From Enterococcus sp. (lineage in GTDB: Bacteria; Bacillota; Bacilli; Lactobacillales; Enterococcaceae): a stretch of 61,637 bases of DNA. Both the position numbers and the translations under genes were made by a program. Under the pieces are notes generated by a model that worked only from the letters and a program-made list of their open reading frames with translations, made no database searches and was not told the DNA's origin. Shown here one piece after another: positions 1-9,046 of this stretch (positions are counted from its first letter, which is position 1; every line of letters begins with the position of its first letter). Location of the stretch: assembly GCF_022711995.1 (NCBI RefSeq), contig NZ_JALAHI010000158.1:1-61637 (forward strand), written 5' to 3'.

Positions 1-276
1 AAATACAACGGTGTTGGCGATTTCTTTTTTATGGAAAAATCAATGAAACCTTTAGGATTGACGGCGTTTTTTTAGTGGAGATCATTGCTTTATTATGTGA
101 TTTTTTTAATCTTTCTCTAATCATATTCCTTGAACTTGTTTCTTTTTTTAGTATGCTTGGATGAGTTACTGCCTGTCTTGTCATATTTCCATCATTGATT
201 CTCACAAAGAAACAATCTGGAAAATAAAAAATGAGAAGAAACAACTATTTATCATGAATCATTTATAATCATAATT
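1..276. other. gene-free left edge
   Basis: AT-rich sequence with no supportable gene. A short minus-strand reading frame (29-244) has no recognisable domain and no convincing ribosome-binding site, so I treat it as chance. The region serves at least as upstream spacer for the promoter of the WxL cluster. Confidence 0.5.
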
Positions 277-304
277 TTGAAACGGACGAAAAAAAAATTA
301 TAAT
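277..304 (+). promoter_or_regulatory. promoter of the WxL surface cluster
   Basis: TTGAAA at 277-282 and TATAAT at 299-304 are separated by 16 bp, a good sigma-A type promoter. It lies about 90 bp before the GTG start of the large WxL protein, leaving room for a leader. No riboswitch-like structure was recognised in that leader. Confidence 0.6.
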
Positions 305-392
305 CCATTTTTAGTTTGAGGATAGACTATGGATAGCATGTCACGTGTTCTATGCGGTATTTTCCTCATTTTTATCAGTTAGGAGGGATAAA

Positions 393-3300
393 GTGAAGCG
401 TTTTTTACCTACTTTTCTTGTTTTTCTATTGTTATCTTCCCCTTGTTTTTCCTATGCAGAGGTGGTTACGCAAGCAGAAAGCATACCAGAAAAAAGTGAA
501 ACTACCCACACAGTCAACGACTCGGGAAAACTAGGCAGTATCGACAAGAGTAACGAAGGTACCAAAGAAAGTAGTGGAGACACCACAAAACAAGAAAATG
601 TATCGGCTGAAGAGACTGAGTCCTCAACTCCTGTGACCGATCACTCAGCATCTGAAGCACAATCCGATTTAGGGACTGTCCCGAGCTCTTCAGAAAATAC
701 GATAGAAGAATCAGAAGAGGCAGAAACGGTGATGGTAACCTTCAAAAGTACGGAAAATCATTTGTTTGAAACAGGGGAAGCAACTTTTCGACTTAAAAAA
801 AGTAGAGGAGAGCGCCTGACAGCAAAGGAAATTCCTGTTTTTAAGAACCCGAAACTTTTTGAAGGCTGGCAGCTAGATGGGAAGCTGTATAGCAATGAAG
901 ATTTGCAAAATATGGTTATCGAACAAGATCAAACCTTGCAGGCAGTCTTTAAACAAGCAAGGAACCTCCGTGTTATGAGTTCTCTGGCAGAGGAATCTAT
1001 CAAGGAAGTCATCGCAAGTGCGGATACTTCTCGGGTGATTGCGGTTCCAAGTCCAGCCGGGGATGGCGCAGCCTATGCGGAATATCCCAATAGCGTGGAG
1101 GGCATTCGCCAAGCATTGTTTGCCATGTACCAGAATGGGAACGGTGGTGAATTTGCGCTATACATTGGGTCAGGAGGTACTTTGACATTACCTGCAGCTT
1201 TAACTGCAAAAACGATACCAGATACGGTCGACAGTACCAATATGACTTTCTATGCTTTACAAGGAAAAATCAGTCGTTTGATACTGACCGGGCAGGCAGA
1301 GGATCCGATCACAACTTCGACCTCGCTGACTTCGGGTAGTCGAACAGTTGCTTTCGGGACGAGCACCTACTTTGGCTCCGACGTGGTTTTACGGAACCTT
1401 AATTATACGGGAACGACGATGTACATGAACGGCAACAGTCTTTCCTTGAACGGCGGGGCTACTGGAAATGGGTTTACGATATATGGTGGCACCAACAGTG
1501 GGGATTTGGAAGGCAATCCGACGATCACACTCAATGGCACAGGCTCAGGTACCTGGAACATTTATGGGGGCAACCAAAGCGGTGGCACGTTGACGGGGAA
1601 TGCAACGATCAACGTCAACAATACCGTCTCTGGGATAAGCACCATTGCAGGAGGAGCCAATGTTGGAACGATCGCTGGTAATACAAAAGTGGCCATCAAG
1701 CAATTGAATGGTACATTGACAAATTATTATGGCGGTGGTGTTGGATCAAGCGCTACAAATGCAGCCAATGTGACGGGGAATGTTGAAACGACGATTGCTA
1801 CGGGGAATAGTAATTTTCGTTTAGGCACATTCGTTGGTGGCGTTCAGTATGGCAAGATTAGCGGAAGTGTAAACAACACCGTTTCTGGTAACGGAGGCTG
1901 GACTGGGACAACTAATCGGTTTATCGGTGGTTCCTATTATGGGGACATTGGCTCGGATCCGACAAAAGATGCCATTCGAACGAATCTTGACTCGAGTCTC
2001 TATACTACAGGTCGGGCAACTTTTGAAGGTGGCAACCGCAATACTGGCACGATCAAAGGAAATATCGTAAATACGGTCAAAGCGGGACCTAGTGCCAATG
2101 TTGGCGGAATTGGGGACTTCAATGGTGGCGGCGGAAACAATGTCAGCACCCTCTCTCAAAGTTCGATGGGGGCCTCAAATACAACGACTTACGATAACTA
2201 CACGCCAGCGCAACGGGCTCAATTAGCAGAAGCGGGGGCAAGTTTCAAAGTATACGGCAATATTACCTCCCATCTAGTCAGCGGCTCTTTTTCAAATGGT
2301 GCAACCTATACCACAGCCGCAGGTCGCGGTGGCTACATTGATGGGAATACCACGATTGAAGTGGGGTCGATTACAGCAGATAGCAGTCCAGGTGGAGACG
2401 GTATTGCTTATATAGGAACGAAGCCATCGAATCTTGCTTATTCTACCACGACCAAAAATCGCGGCGAATTATCCGGCTGGGATATTGTCGGCGGTGGCGG
2501 CTATCCAGGAACTGCTTGGGACATCTATATCAAAGGGAATACGAAAACGATTTTAAACAATACGGTTGCGCGCTGGACCTATGGCGGCTCTTTTTCAGGA
2601 GTTATTGAAGGCAATACATCGAATACATTGAATTCTGGAATCGTGGACACCTTGGAAGGGGCTGGTTATACCGGCAGAAGAGTCTACGGCAATAGCGAAA
2701 CCACTGTCAATAACGGACAAGTGGATTGGTTTTTGTCTGGCGGCGGTTGGGACGATCTTCTGATCGGCGGCGATGTGGCCGTAACGGTTTATGATGGCGT
2801 GATCAATGCCTCCATGGGAGCATCTTATGGCGTCGCAAGTTCTCATACCATCAATGGAAATTCCAATAACCGGATTTTTGGGGGAGACTTTTCTGGCACA
2901 CCACGAACCGGATCGAATGGTTTTTCCGGCGGTGTGACCAACAATGGCAGACTGTTAGGAAATGCCAGTTTAACATTGGATTTGCGAAATTATGATGGCG
3001 AATTTAAATTGCCTAGCGGGACCAATATTTCTGGTGGGAATCCTTACAATAGTACGAATATTGTCGGAACAGATACGTCGAATACGATTACGCTGAACAT
3101 TTATACAAAACCAGGCTCGGATGTCTTAAATGGTGCCACGATTTATGGAGATGGCGGCCGAACGGCGAGCAACACAAGAAGCGGCAAAATCATAATGAAC
3201 ATTCAAGCACAAGATTCCAGTATTGGTAATTTATATACCACTTACTACTCGAATATTTCCTCAAATAAGATTTTAAGGGATGTCGAGTTGCGTATCCAAG

Positions 3301-5312
3301 GGGCCAAAAGTATCAATGGGATCTCTGGCGGGAATGCCACAGATAATTTTACCAATACCATCATTGGCAACAGTACGAACCAAGTCAAAGTGAATGTGGG
3401 AGAAAATGTAGACGGAACGAACACTTACCAAGACGTGCCGATTTCTATGACCGGACTAGGGCTTGTCAACTTTACTGAGCTGACGGTGACAAATGGCGTG
3501 ACACTGATGGCCAATGGCGGAGATATCAAGAATGGCCGCTTAGCGACTGCCGCAACTCATGGAACAACCTATCACCAGTTTGGGACGATCCGGCTATCGA
3601 AAAATGCCGGTATTGGAATTTCTTCAGCTGCAAATGTCGTCTCAGGAAGTAAATTGACCATTGAAGGTGAAGCAACACTTGAATCGCCACCAGGCAATGG
3701 TCGGGTCAATATTTCTGATTTTGAAGTACCAGATCCCCAAAAAGATCATTTGACTTGGATCAAAAATACCGAGAACGATGCTGCAGCACGAGTAACAAGT
3801 CAGGGAACTTGGTTTGGAGAAGTCACTAGCTACCAAGTGTTGACTGTCAATCCAGTTGCAACGAATGCTGCGACGATCACCCCCATCACCTTTAGCGGTA
3901 TTGAAAAGGCGACTGGAAAAACATTTATTGGGGACAATGATGTGACCGGAGCCAATGGCTATGGGATCGCGATTCCAGGGTCAATCATCGACTATGAAGT
4001 CACAATGCCCGGGATTGCTGATGGGCAAGGTACGATCACTCATGATGTGGCAGGGGTCAAAGAAAATAATGCGCCACTGGTGCTTCAAGCATGGGGAACA
4101 GATATTGCTGGCGTTCAGGTTCAAAAAGGGCGACTGCTCATTCCGTATACCGTCACGACTTTGCCAACATTGACCTTTACACCAGAAACCAAAAATACGG
4201 GCTCTTGGTTTTATGCGGGGAAAATCCAGTCAAGTAAAACCTCTAGTGAAACTGAAACGATCGCGGAACAAACAAATTCAGATCCAGTCAAGTGGCAGAT
4301 TCCTGATGGGGAATATAGTTATCAAGTGAAAGTTACTTACTCGAATCAAGCGGAGCTTCAGGCTCAGAACGCCATTATTACGGAGCAAGAAGCGGAGAAC
4401 CTTACCAAAGAAGAAGCACTGGACTACTTGCAGGCACAAGGGCGCCCTTTCTTTACCGATAGTCTGACGGAAGAAACATTAGCCGAGATTCGGGAACCAC
4501 TAGGCAACGCCGTTTCTCGCAGTCATCCAGTGACTTTCAACGCCGGGACAGCAAATCAAACGGGACTTGAACAAAAGGTCAACCTCGTCGTGGTCAAAAA
4601 CGAGAGTGTGTTAGCAAGTGATCGGCAATTCGCTGTCTATGCCAAAGATAGTCGCTTGACTTTAGCAGAAGCCAAGGCCATCACGAATCAAGCTGATTTG
4701 GCAGCATATACCCAAGCCACAACAATTTTTGCTGACGGCCGAGAAGCGCAACTGCCACAAGTTGGATTAGAAGCATTTGACGCAATCCAGCAAGCTACCG
4801 AGGAGGAGTTGCTCAAAAATGTTGCAACGACCTATCGTTACAGTGAAGATGATCAAACGGTTGAAAAAACAGTGAATGTGGCGATTGCCGGTGAGCTGAC
4901 ATTGAGCAGCGTGCCGACAACGATTGATTTTGGGGCACAAAAAATTGCCACCTCCACTCAAACCTATTGGGCAGATATTCAAGGAGATTTGATTGTCAAA
5001 GATACACGAGGATCAGAACGGAGTCCTTGGCGGCTTACCGTAAAAGAACAGCAGAGCTTGACTAGCGGTACCGATCAATTAGAAAACACCTTATTCTTTG
5101 TGAAAGATGGGATAGAGCAAGCACTAACAAATGGGGAAATTATTGTTGAAGAGCGAGAATTGACAGAAAACGGCAATTATCTTGTGAATCAAGAGTGGGG
5201 AGAAGTAGAAAATAAAGGTCTTAAACTAGTTGTTCCGGTAGAAAAACAAAAAACAGGTGACTATAGCGGAACCTTGTCCTGGCAACTGGTGTCTGCCCCC
5301 GGAAATCCATAA
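393..5312 (+). CDS. large WxL-domain surface protein with beta-helix repeats (CscC type)
   Basis: Predicted secreted, cell-wall-associated protein of about 1,639 residues. The GTG at 393 is preferred to an upstream ATG at 345 because AGGAGGG sits 6 nt before it and a signal peptide (MKRFLPTFLVFLLLSS) starts exactly there. After the signal peptide come a Ser/Thr/Glu-rich linker (about 25-110) and an InlB/MucBP-like beta strand module (about 112-187, with GWQLDGKLY). Next is a long Gly/Asn-rich region (about 260-1100) of repeats like [IF]xGGxxxGxIxGN, typical of right-handed parallel beta-helices. A C-terminal WxL domain (about 1500-1639) has the paired motifs PWRLTV and LSWQL. WxL domains bind peptidoglycan non-covalently. 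It is the first gene of an operon with small WxL proteins and corresponds to CscC of the csc clusters. The ligand is unknown; polysaccharide binding is an inference. Confidence 0.9.
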   Translation: MKRFLPTFLVFLLLSSPCFSYAEVVTQAESIPEKSETTHTVNDSGKLGSIDKSNEGTKESSGDTTKQENVSAEETESSTPVTDHSASEAQSDLGTVPSSSENTIEESEEAETVMVTFKSTENHLFETGEATFRLKKSRGERLTAKEIPVFKNPKLFEGWQLDGKLYSNEDLQNMVIEQDQTLQAVFKQARNLRVMSSLAEESIKEVIASADTSRVIAVPSPAGDGAAYAEYPNSVEGIRQALFAMYQNGNGGEFALYIGSGGTLTLPAALTAKTIPDTVDSTNMTFYALQGKISRLILTGQAEDPITTSTSLTSGSRTVAFGTSTYFGSDVVLRNLNYTGTTMYMNGNSLSLNGGATGNGFTIYGGTNSGDLEGNPTITLNGTGSGTWNIYGGNQSGGTLTGNATINVNNTVSGISTIAGGANVGTIAGNTKVAIKQLNGTLTNYYGGGVGSSATNAANVTGNVETTIATGNSNFRLGTFVGGVQYGKISGSVNNTVSGNGGWTGTTNRFIGGSYYGDIGSDPTKDAIRTNLDSSLYTTGRATFEGGNRNTGTIKGNIVNTVKAGPSANVGGIGDFNGGGGNNVSTLSQSSMGASNTTTYDNYTPAQRAQLAEAGASFKVYGNITSHLVSGSFSNGATYTTAAGRGGYIDGNTTIEVGSITADSSPGGDGIAYIGTKPSNLAYSTTTKNRGELSGWDIVGGGGYPGTAWDIYIKGNTKTILNNTVARWTYGGSFSGVIEGNTSNTLNSGIVDTLEGAGYTGRRVYGNSETTVNNGQVDWFLSGGGWDDLLIGGDVAVTVYDGVINASMGASYGVASSHTINGNSNNRIFGGDFSGTPRTGSNGFSGGVTNNGRLLGNASLTLDLRNYDGEFKLPSGTNISGGNPYNSTNIVGTDTSNTITLNIYTKPGSDVLNGATIYGDGGRTASNTRSGKIIMNIQAQDSSIGNLYTTYYSNISSNKILRDVELRIQGAKSINGISGGNATDNFTNTIIGNSTNQVKVNVGENVDGTNTYQDVPISMTGLGLVNFTELTVTNGVTLMANGGDIKNGRLATAATHGTTYHQFGTIRLSKNAGIGISSAANVVSGSKLTIEGEATLESPPGNGRVNISDFEVPDPQKDHLTWIKNTENDAAARVTSQGTWFGEVTSYQVLTVNPVATNAATITPITFSGIEKATGKTFIGDNDVTGANGYGIAIPGSIIDYEVTMPGIADGQGTITHDVAGVKENNAPLVLQAWGTDIAGVQVQKGRLLIPYTVTTLPTLTFTPETKNTGSWFYAGKIQSSKTSSETETIAEQTNSDPVKWQIPDGEYSYQVKVTYSNQAELQAQNAIITEQEAENLTKEEALDYLQAQGRPFFTDSLTEETLAEIREPLGNAVSRSHPVTFNAGTANQTGLEQKVNLVVVKNESVLASDRQFAVYAKDSRLTLAEAKAITNQADLAAYTQATTIFADGREAQLPQVGLEAFDAIQQATEEELLKNVATTYRYSEDDQTVEKTVNVAIAGELTLSSVPTTIDFGAQKIATSTQTYWADIQGDLIVKDTRGSERSPWRLTVKEQQSLTSGTDQLENTLFFVKDGIEQALTNGEIIVEERELTENGNYLVNQEWGEVENKGLKLVVPVEKQKTGDYSGTLSWQLVSAPGNP

Positions 5313-5330
5313 AAGGCAGGGAGAGTATAG

Positions 5331-5678
5331 ATGAAAAAAATCATTATTGGAAGTATCCTTGGCTGGTTTTTCTTTTTTTCCGCAACTGCCTTCGCTACGG
5401 AGCTTGGTGCTTATGATAGCAATGGGATGGCGACATTTTACGGTGTCTATGACTATCCAAAAGAGCCAGAAGAAGAGCCAGAAACACCTGCAAAGGTGCC
5501 GGGAAATCAGCAAAGCAATCAACAAGGGGAAAAAATTCTGCCAGCAACAGGTTCAAGTCATTACAGCCCTCTTCAGCTTACGGGAGGAATCTGTTTTTTG
5601 GCAGCATTCATTATTTTATCAAAAAGGAGTAGACAAAATGAAAAAAATAGTATTTACAGCGGGTATTCTCATCTTTAG
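5331..5678 (+). CDS. small LPxTG-anchored surface protein (CscD type)
   Basis: 115-residue protein with a signal peptide (about 1-22, ending ATAFA), a short acidic Pro/Glu linker, the sortase motif LPATG, a hydrophobic segment and a basic tail. That makes it a minimal wall-anchored protein. GGGAGAG lies just before the ATG. Its mature N-terminus (GAYDSNGMATF) copies the Y-x-SNG-x-x-x-F signature that opens the three small WxL proteins downstream. This suggests a shared interaction strand (inference). The 3' end overlaps the next gene by 41 nt, implying translational coupling. csc clusters typically contain one such mini LPxTG protein. Its likely partner is the sortase encoded about 3.4 kb downstream. 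Confidence 0.85.
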   Translation: MKKIIIGSILGWFFFFSATAFATELGAYDSNGMATFYGVYDYPKEPEEEPETPAKVPGNQQSNQQGEKILPATGSSHYSPLQLTGGICFLAAFIILSKRSRQNEKNSIYSGYSHL

Positions 5679-6348
5679 TTCAGTATTCTTAGAGACGGCA
5701 GTGGCAGCAGAATATACATCTAATGGGGCAGTCACCTTTGAAGCGGACGATTCCATTACCAAACCAGTGGATCCTACCGATCCTGAAAAACCAGTTGAAC
5801 CAATTGATCCCACCGATCCCGATGGGCCAAATCCAGGGACAGCCGGACCTTTGTCGATCGACTTTGCTTCAAGCTTTCAGTTTGGCAATCAAAAGATCAC
5901 CTCTGAAACCATGGATTACTACGCAAACTTGCAAGAGTTTTCTTCTGGTTCCAGAGGACCAAATTATGTCCAAGTAACGGATAAGCGCGGCACGCAAGAG
6001 GGTTGGTCACTAAGTGTCGTTCAAAATGGTCAATTCAAGACGGCGGAGAATGACGTGCTGGAAGGAGCTTCCTTATCCATTTCATCAGGAAAAACTACCT
6101 CTGTGACAGATATGCTATATGCACCAACAGTAACTGAAGCACATACCTTTGTCCCAGATAGCGAAGTGAACTTGGTCAATGCGCCAGAAGGCAAAGGGAT
6201 GGGCACTTGGATCTATAAGTTTGGTGCAGATGAAACAGAAGGAGCGACTGCTGTAAAATTAAACGTTCCAGGTCGTTCCGTCAAACTCGCTAAAGAGTAT
6301 CGGACAACGTTGACTTGGAAACTCAAAAATGTACCAGAGACTGAATAA
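5638..6348 (+). CDS. WxL-domain surface protein 1 (CscB type)
   Basis: 236 residues from the ATG at 5638, which has AAAGGAG 7-8 nt upstream and opens a signal peptide. A longer frame starting at 5347 would run through the upstream LPATG gene and is not credible. The mature protein begins with EYTSNG, followed by a Pro-Asp-Pro-Thr linker (about 40-65) and then a WxL domain. That domain has GWSLSV-QNGQF near the middle and LTWKL at the end. It is expected to be secreted and bound to peptidoglycan. It is the first of three tandem paralogues separated by 12-14 bp. They probably assemble with the large WxL protein and the DUF916/DUF3324 protein. Confidence 0.9.
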   Translation: MKKIVFTAGILIFSSVFLETAVAAEYTSNGAVTFEADDSITKPVDPTDPEKPVEPIDPTDPDGPNPGTAGPLSIDFASSFQFGNQKITSETMDYYANLQEFSSGSRGPNYVQVTDKRGTQEGWSLSVVQNGQFKTAENDVLEGASLSISSGKTTSVTDMLYAPTVTEAHTFVPDSEVNLVNAPEGKGMGTWIYKFGADETEGATAVKLNVPGRSVKLAKEYRTTLTWKLKNVPETE

Positions 6349-6362
6349 GAAGGGGTAAAAAA

Positions 6363-7157
6363 ATGAAAAGAGCTTTTGTATTTGTGGGAATTGGTTTAGG
6401 AATGACTGCTGGCGCATGGAATGTGTCGGCAGCAGAAACAGCGGATTATCAATCAAATGGGGTAGTTGATTTTATTCCTAATACAGACCCTACGAATCCG
6501 GTGAATCCAGAAAATCCTGACCCGGAAAACCCAGTGAATCCTGTCGATCCTACTGATCCAGAAGGGCCGACTCCAGGTACTAACGGTCCACTATCCATCG
6601 ATTACGCCTCAAGCTTAGACTTTGGTGTCAATAAAATATCGAATAGAAATGAGACCTATTATGCACGGGCTCAAACCTACTTGAATGATGATGGAACCGT
6701 AGCAACGTTGAAAACCGCAAACTATGTGCAAGTCACAGATAATCGGGGAAACAATGCAGGGTGGCGTTTGACTGTAAAACAAAATGGACAATTCAAAAAT
6801 GAACATACATTGCATCAAGAATTGACAGGATCGGTGATTTCCTTAACGAACCCTACAGTAAAGTCGAATGCAGTCGGTGTGACTGAACCCACTCCAACAC
6901 AGACCATTACATTAGATGCCAACGGCTCAGAATCAGTCGTGATGACGGCGGCTGTGGGATCCGGTGCGGGAACTTGGGTCGATGCCTGGGGAAGTGTTGA
7001 AACAGTGACGGAGCTAGACAGCAATGACCAAGAAGTCGAATCAGCGATTACGAAAGCAATCGCATTAACGGTACCTGGCAGTACACCGAAAGACGCCGTT
7101 AGCTATAAAACAACATTGACTTGGACATTGGCTGATACACCAGAAAATGAAGCATAA
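6363..7157 (+). CDS. WxL-domain surface protein 2 (CscB type)
   Basis: 264 residues with a signal peptide ending near VSAAETA, the N-terminal YQSNGVVDF signature, and an Asn/Pro-rich linker built on DPTNPVNPENPDP-like units. The WxL domain carries GWRLTVKQNGQF and LTWTL. It starts 14 bp after the first small WxL gene, with GAAGGGGT as ribosome-binding site. It is slightly longer than its two neighbours because of extra residues around ATYLNDDGTVATL and WVDAWGSVETVTELDS. Tandem duplication followed by divergence is the simplest origin. Function is structural or adhesive on the cell surface by family knowledge; the specific ligand is unknown. Confidence 0.9.
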   Translation: MKRAFVFVGIGLGMTAGAWNVSAAETADYQSNGVVDFIPNTDPTNPVNPENPDPENPVNPVDPTDPEGPTPGTNGPLSIDYASSLDFGVNKISNRNETYYARAQTYLNDDGTVATLKTANYVQVTDNRGNNAGWRLTVKQNGQFKNEHTLHQELTGSVISLTNPTVKSNAVGVTEPTPTQTITLDANGSESVVMTAAVGSGAGTWVDAWGSVETVTELDSNDQEVESAITKAIALTVPGSTPKDAVSYKTTLTWTLADTPENEA

Positions 7158-7169
7158 GGAGTAGAAAAA

Positions 7170-7913
7170 ATGAAAAAATTAGTAACTGCAGTAGCCTTCG
7201 TAGGGTTGGGAATGGCACTACCGATCTCTGTTCAAGCAGCAGAGGTAGCCGCCTATCATTCAAACGGCCAAATTATCTTTGAACCAAACACAGAACCAAC
7301 GGATCCAATCAGTCCAACGGATCCGGATCCAGAAAATCCAATCAAACCAGTCGACCCGACCACACCTGGTGGAGATCCTGAGCCAGGAACCACTGGCCCG
7401 TTATCAATCGATTTTGCTTCTAGTTTGTATTTTGGTACGCAAATCATCACTTCAAAAACGGAAACCTATTACGCTGCGCCTCAAGAATATGTGGATTCAA
7501 AAGGCACAGGGCAACAAGGACCAAACTTTGTCCAAGTCACAGATAACCGAGGAACCGAAAGCGGTTGGACATTGCACGTCAAACAGAATGGCCAGTTTAA
7601 AACAGCCGAAGACCAAGAGTTACAAGCAGCTCAAATCCGCTTGAAGAATGGCACGATCGTTACACCATCCGATTCACCAAAACCTTCTCACATTAATGGT
7701 GCAATCACATTGAATCCTAACGGTGCTGAATCATTAGTCATGAGTGCACAAGAAGGGGAAGGCGCCGGAACTTACCTGATGAGCTGGGGAGACAGCTTGT
7801 CTGCAGCACTAAAAAGTGTTGAATTAGAAGTGCCGGGTTCAACAACAAAATATGCCACGAAGTATAGTACTACGCTTACTTGGTTGTTGACAGATACACC
7901 GACGAATCCTTAG
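7170..7913 (+). CDS. WxL-domain surface protein 3 (CscB type)
   Basis: 247 residues with a signal peptide ending in VQAAEV, a YHSNGQIIF start signature, and a Pro/Asp/Thr linker. The WxL domain shows GWTLHVKQNGQF and LTWLL. It begins 12 bp after the second paralogue behind AAGGAGT. The region AAGGAGT through AAAAATGAAAAA at its start is strikingly complementary to the small RNAs described at 13.6-13.9 kb. It is the last WxL gene before a strong intercistronic hairpin. Confidence 0.9.
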   Translation: MKKLVTAVAFVGLGMALPISVQAAEVAAYHSNGQIIFEPNTEPTDPISPTDPDPENPIKPVDPTTPGGDPEPGTTGPLSIDFASSLYFGTQIITSKTETYYAAPQEYVDSKGTGQQGPNFVQVTDNRGTESGWTLHVKQNGQFKTAEDQELQAAQIRLKNGTIVTPSDSPKPSHINGAITLNPNGAESLVMSAQEGEGAGTYLMSWGDSLSAALKSVELEVPGSTTKYATKYSTTLTWLLTDTPTNP

Positions 7914-7920
7914 TCATCCA

Positions 7921-7955
7921 CGCCCTTGAGCACTGACCATTTTCGCTTAAGGGCG
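7921..7955 (+). terminator. intercistronic hairpin without U-tract
   Basis: CGCCCTTGAGC (7921-7931) pairs with GCTTAAGGGCG (7945-7955), 11 pairs including one G-U, loop 13 nt. No T-run follows, so it is a poor intrinsic terminator. It more likely protects the 3' end of the WxL mRNA, or partly uncouples it from the DUF916 gene. Confidence 0.5.
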
Positions 7956-7984
7956 ATACATAGATAGAAAGGAACAAATCCATT

Positions 7985-9046
7985 ATGAAAAAAAGCAAGT
8001 CCCTCGTTACGTTAATACTAGCAAGTTTTTTCTTTTTCTTTTCGGTAAAAGGACTGGCATCTGAGCTCAATTTTGCTGTCAATCCCGTTATACCAGAAAA
8101 CCAAATCGATAAAGCGAAAACTTACTTTGATTTAAAAATGGCTCCGGGTTCTGTTCAAACTGTGGAAGTTCAATTAAGAAATGATACGAATAACGATGTG
8201 GTGATCGAACCGAAGATTGCTTCCGCCACCACCAATCTCAATGGTGTGGTTGAATATGGTCCCAACGATATCGAACCGGATGAAACCTTAAAACACAATC
8301 TAAAGGACTTAGTGGAGGTTGCAGAGACCATTACAATTCCTAAGAAATCTCAAATCACATTGCCGATAAAAATAAAGATGCCTGCAGAAGACTTTACAGG
8401 GGTGATTTCAGGTGGTGTGACATTCAAAGAAAAAACAGCGGCGACTGCTGATTCGTCTACGGATAAGGGACTAGCCATCAAAAATGAATATGCCTATGTC
8501 GTGGGGATCTTGTTGCGGCAAACAACGGATGAGGTAACCCCGGATTTGAATTTAGTAGCCGTCGCACCGAGTCAAGTGAATGCCCGCAATGTCATCAATG
8601 TGACATTGCAAAATCCGACAGCTACTTATTTGAATTCCTTTCGGTTGATCAACGAAGTCACTAAAAAAGGACAGTCAGACAGTCTTTATTCTTCGGATAC
8701 TGCTAAGATGCAGATGGCGCCGAACTCCCATTTCTCCTATCCTATCTCCTTACAAGGACAAAAGCTTGAAGCAGGGGAGTATGTGCTAAAATCCGTTGCG
8801 TATAGCGGAAAAAGTGATCAAGGACAGTATAAGGTCAAAAATGGGGAAGAGGAAGAAACCTATTTATATAAATGGGAATTTGAAAAAGAGTTTACAGTAG
8901 CCGGAGATGTGGCTCGCGATCTTAATCAAAAAGATGTCACCATCGAACAAGACCATACATGGATCTACCTGTTGATTGGGCTGCTCTTATTGATTCTCGC
9001 GCTTTTGCTTATTTGGTATCGTCGGAAGAAAAAGGATGAAGAATAA
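7985..9046 (+). CDS. DUF916/DUF3324 WxL-interacting membrane protein (CscA type)
   Basis: 353 residues. A signal peptide (about 1-25) is followed by a DUF916 domain (WxL-interacting peptidoglycan-binding, about 28-150) and a DUF3324 domain (about 160-305). A single transmembrane helix (about 326-346) and a positively charged tail (YRRKKKDEE) close the protein. This is the standard membrane-tethered partner of WxL proteins. Family work shows the two domains bind peptidoglycan and host or WxL ligands. AGAAAGGAAC precedes the ATG. The gene ends inside the next one (11-nt overlap with the sortase), so the two are co-translated. Confidence 0.93.
   Translation: MKKSKSLVTLILASFFFFFSVKGLASELNFAVNPVIPENQIDKAKTYFDLKMAPGSVQTVEVQLRNDTNNDVVIEPKIASATTNLNGVVEYGPNDIEPDETLKHNLKDLVEVAETITIPKKSQITLPIKIKMPAEDFTGVISGGVTFKEKTAATADSSTDKGLAIKNEYAYVVGILLRQTTDEVTPDLNLVAVAPSQVNARNVINVTLQNPTATYLNSFRLINEVTKKGQSDSLYSSDTAKMQMAPNSHFSYPISLQGQKLEAGEYVLKSVAYSGKSDQGQYKVKNGEEEETYLYKWEFEKEFTVAGDVARDLNQKDVTIEQDHTWIYLLIGLLLLILALLLIWYRRKKKDEE

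Noticed and set aside
29-244. 71-residue minus-strand frame at the left edge
   Set aside because: No start signal or domain; AT-rich chance frame.
1821-2159. 112-residue antisense frame inside the large WxL gene
   Set aside because: Arises from the Gly/Asn-repeat codon pattern of the sense strand; no start signal.
5347-5637. N-terminal extension of the first small WxL protein
   Set aside because: This part of the frame overlaps the LPATG gene in another frame; a signal peptide and ribosome-binding site mark the start at 5638.
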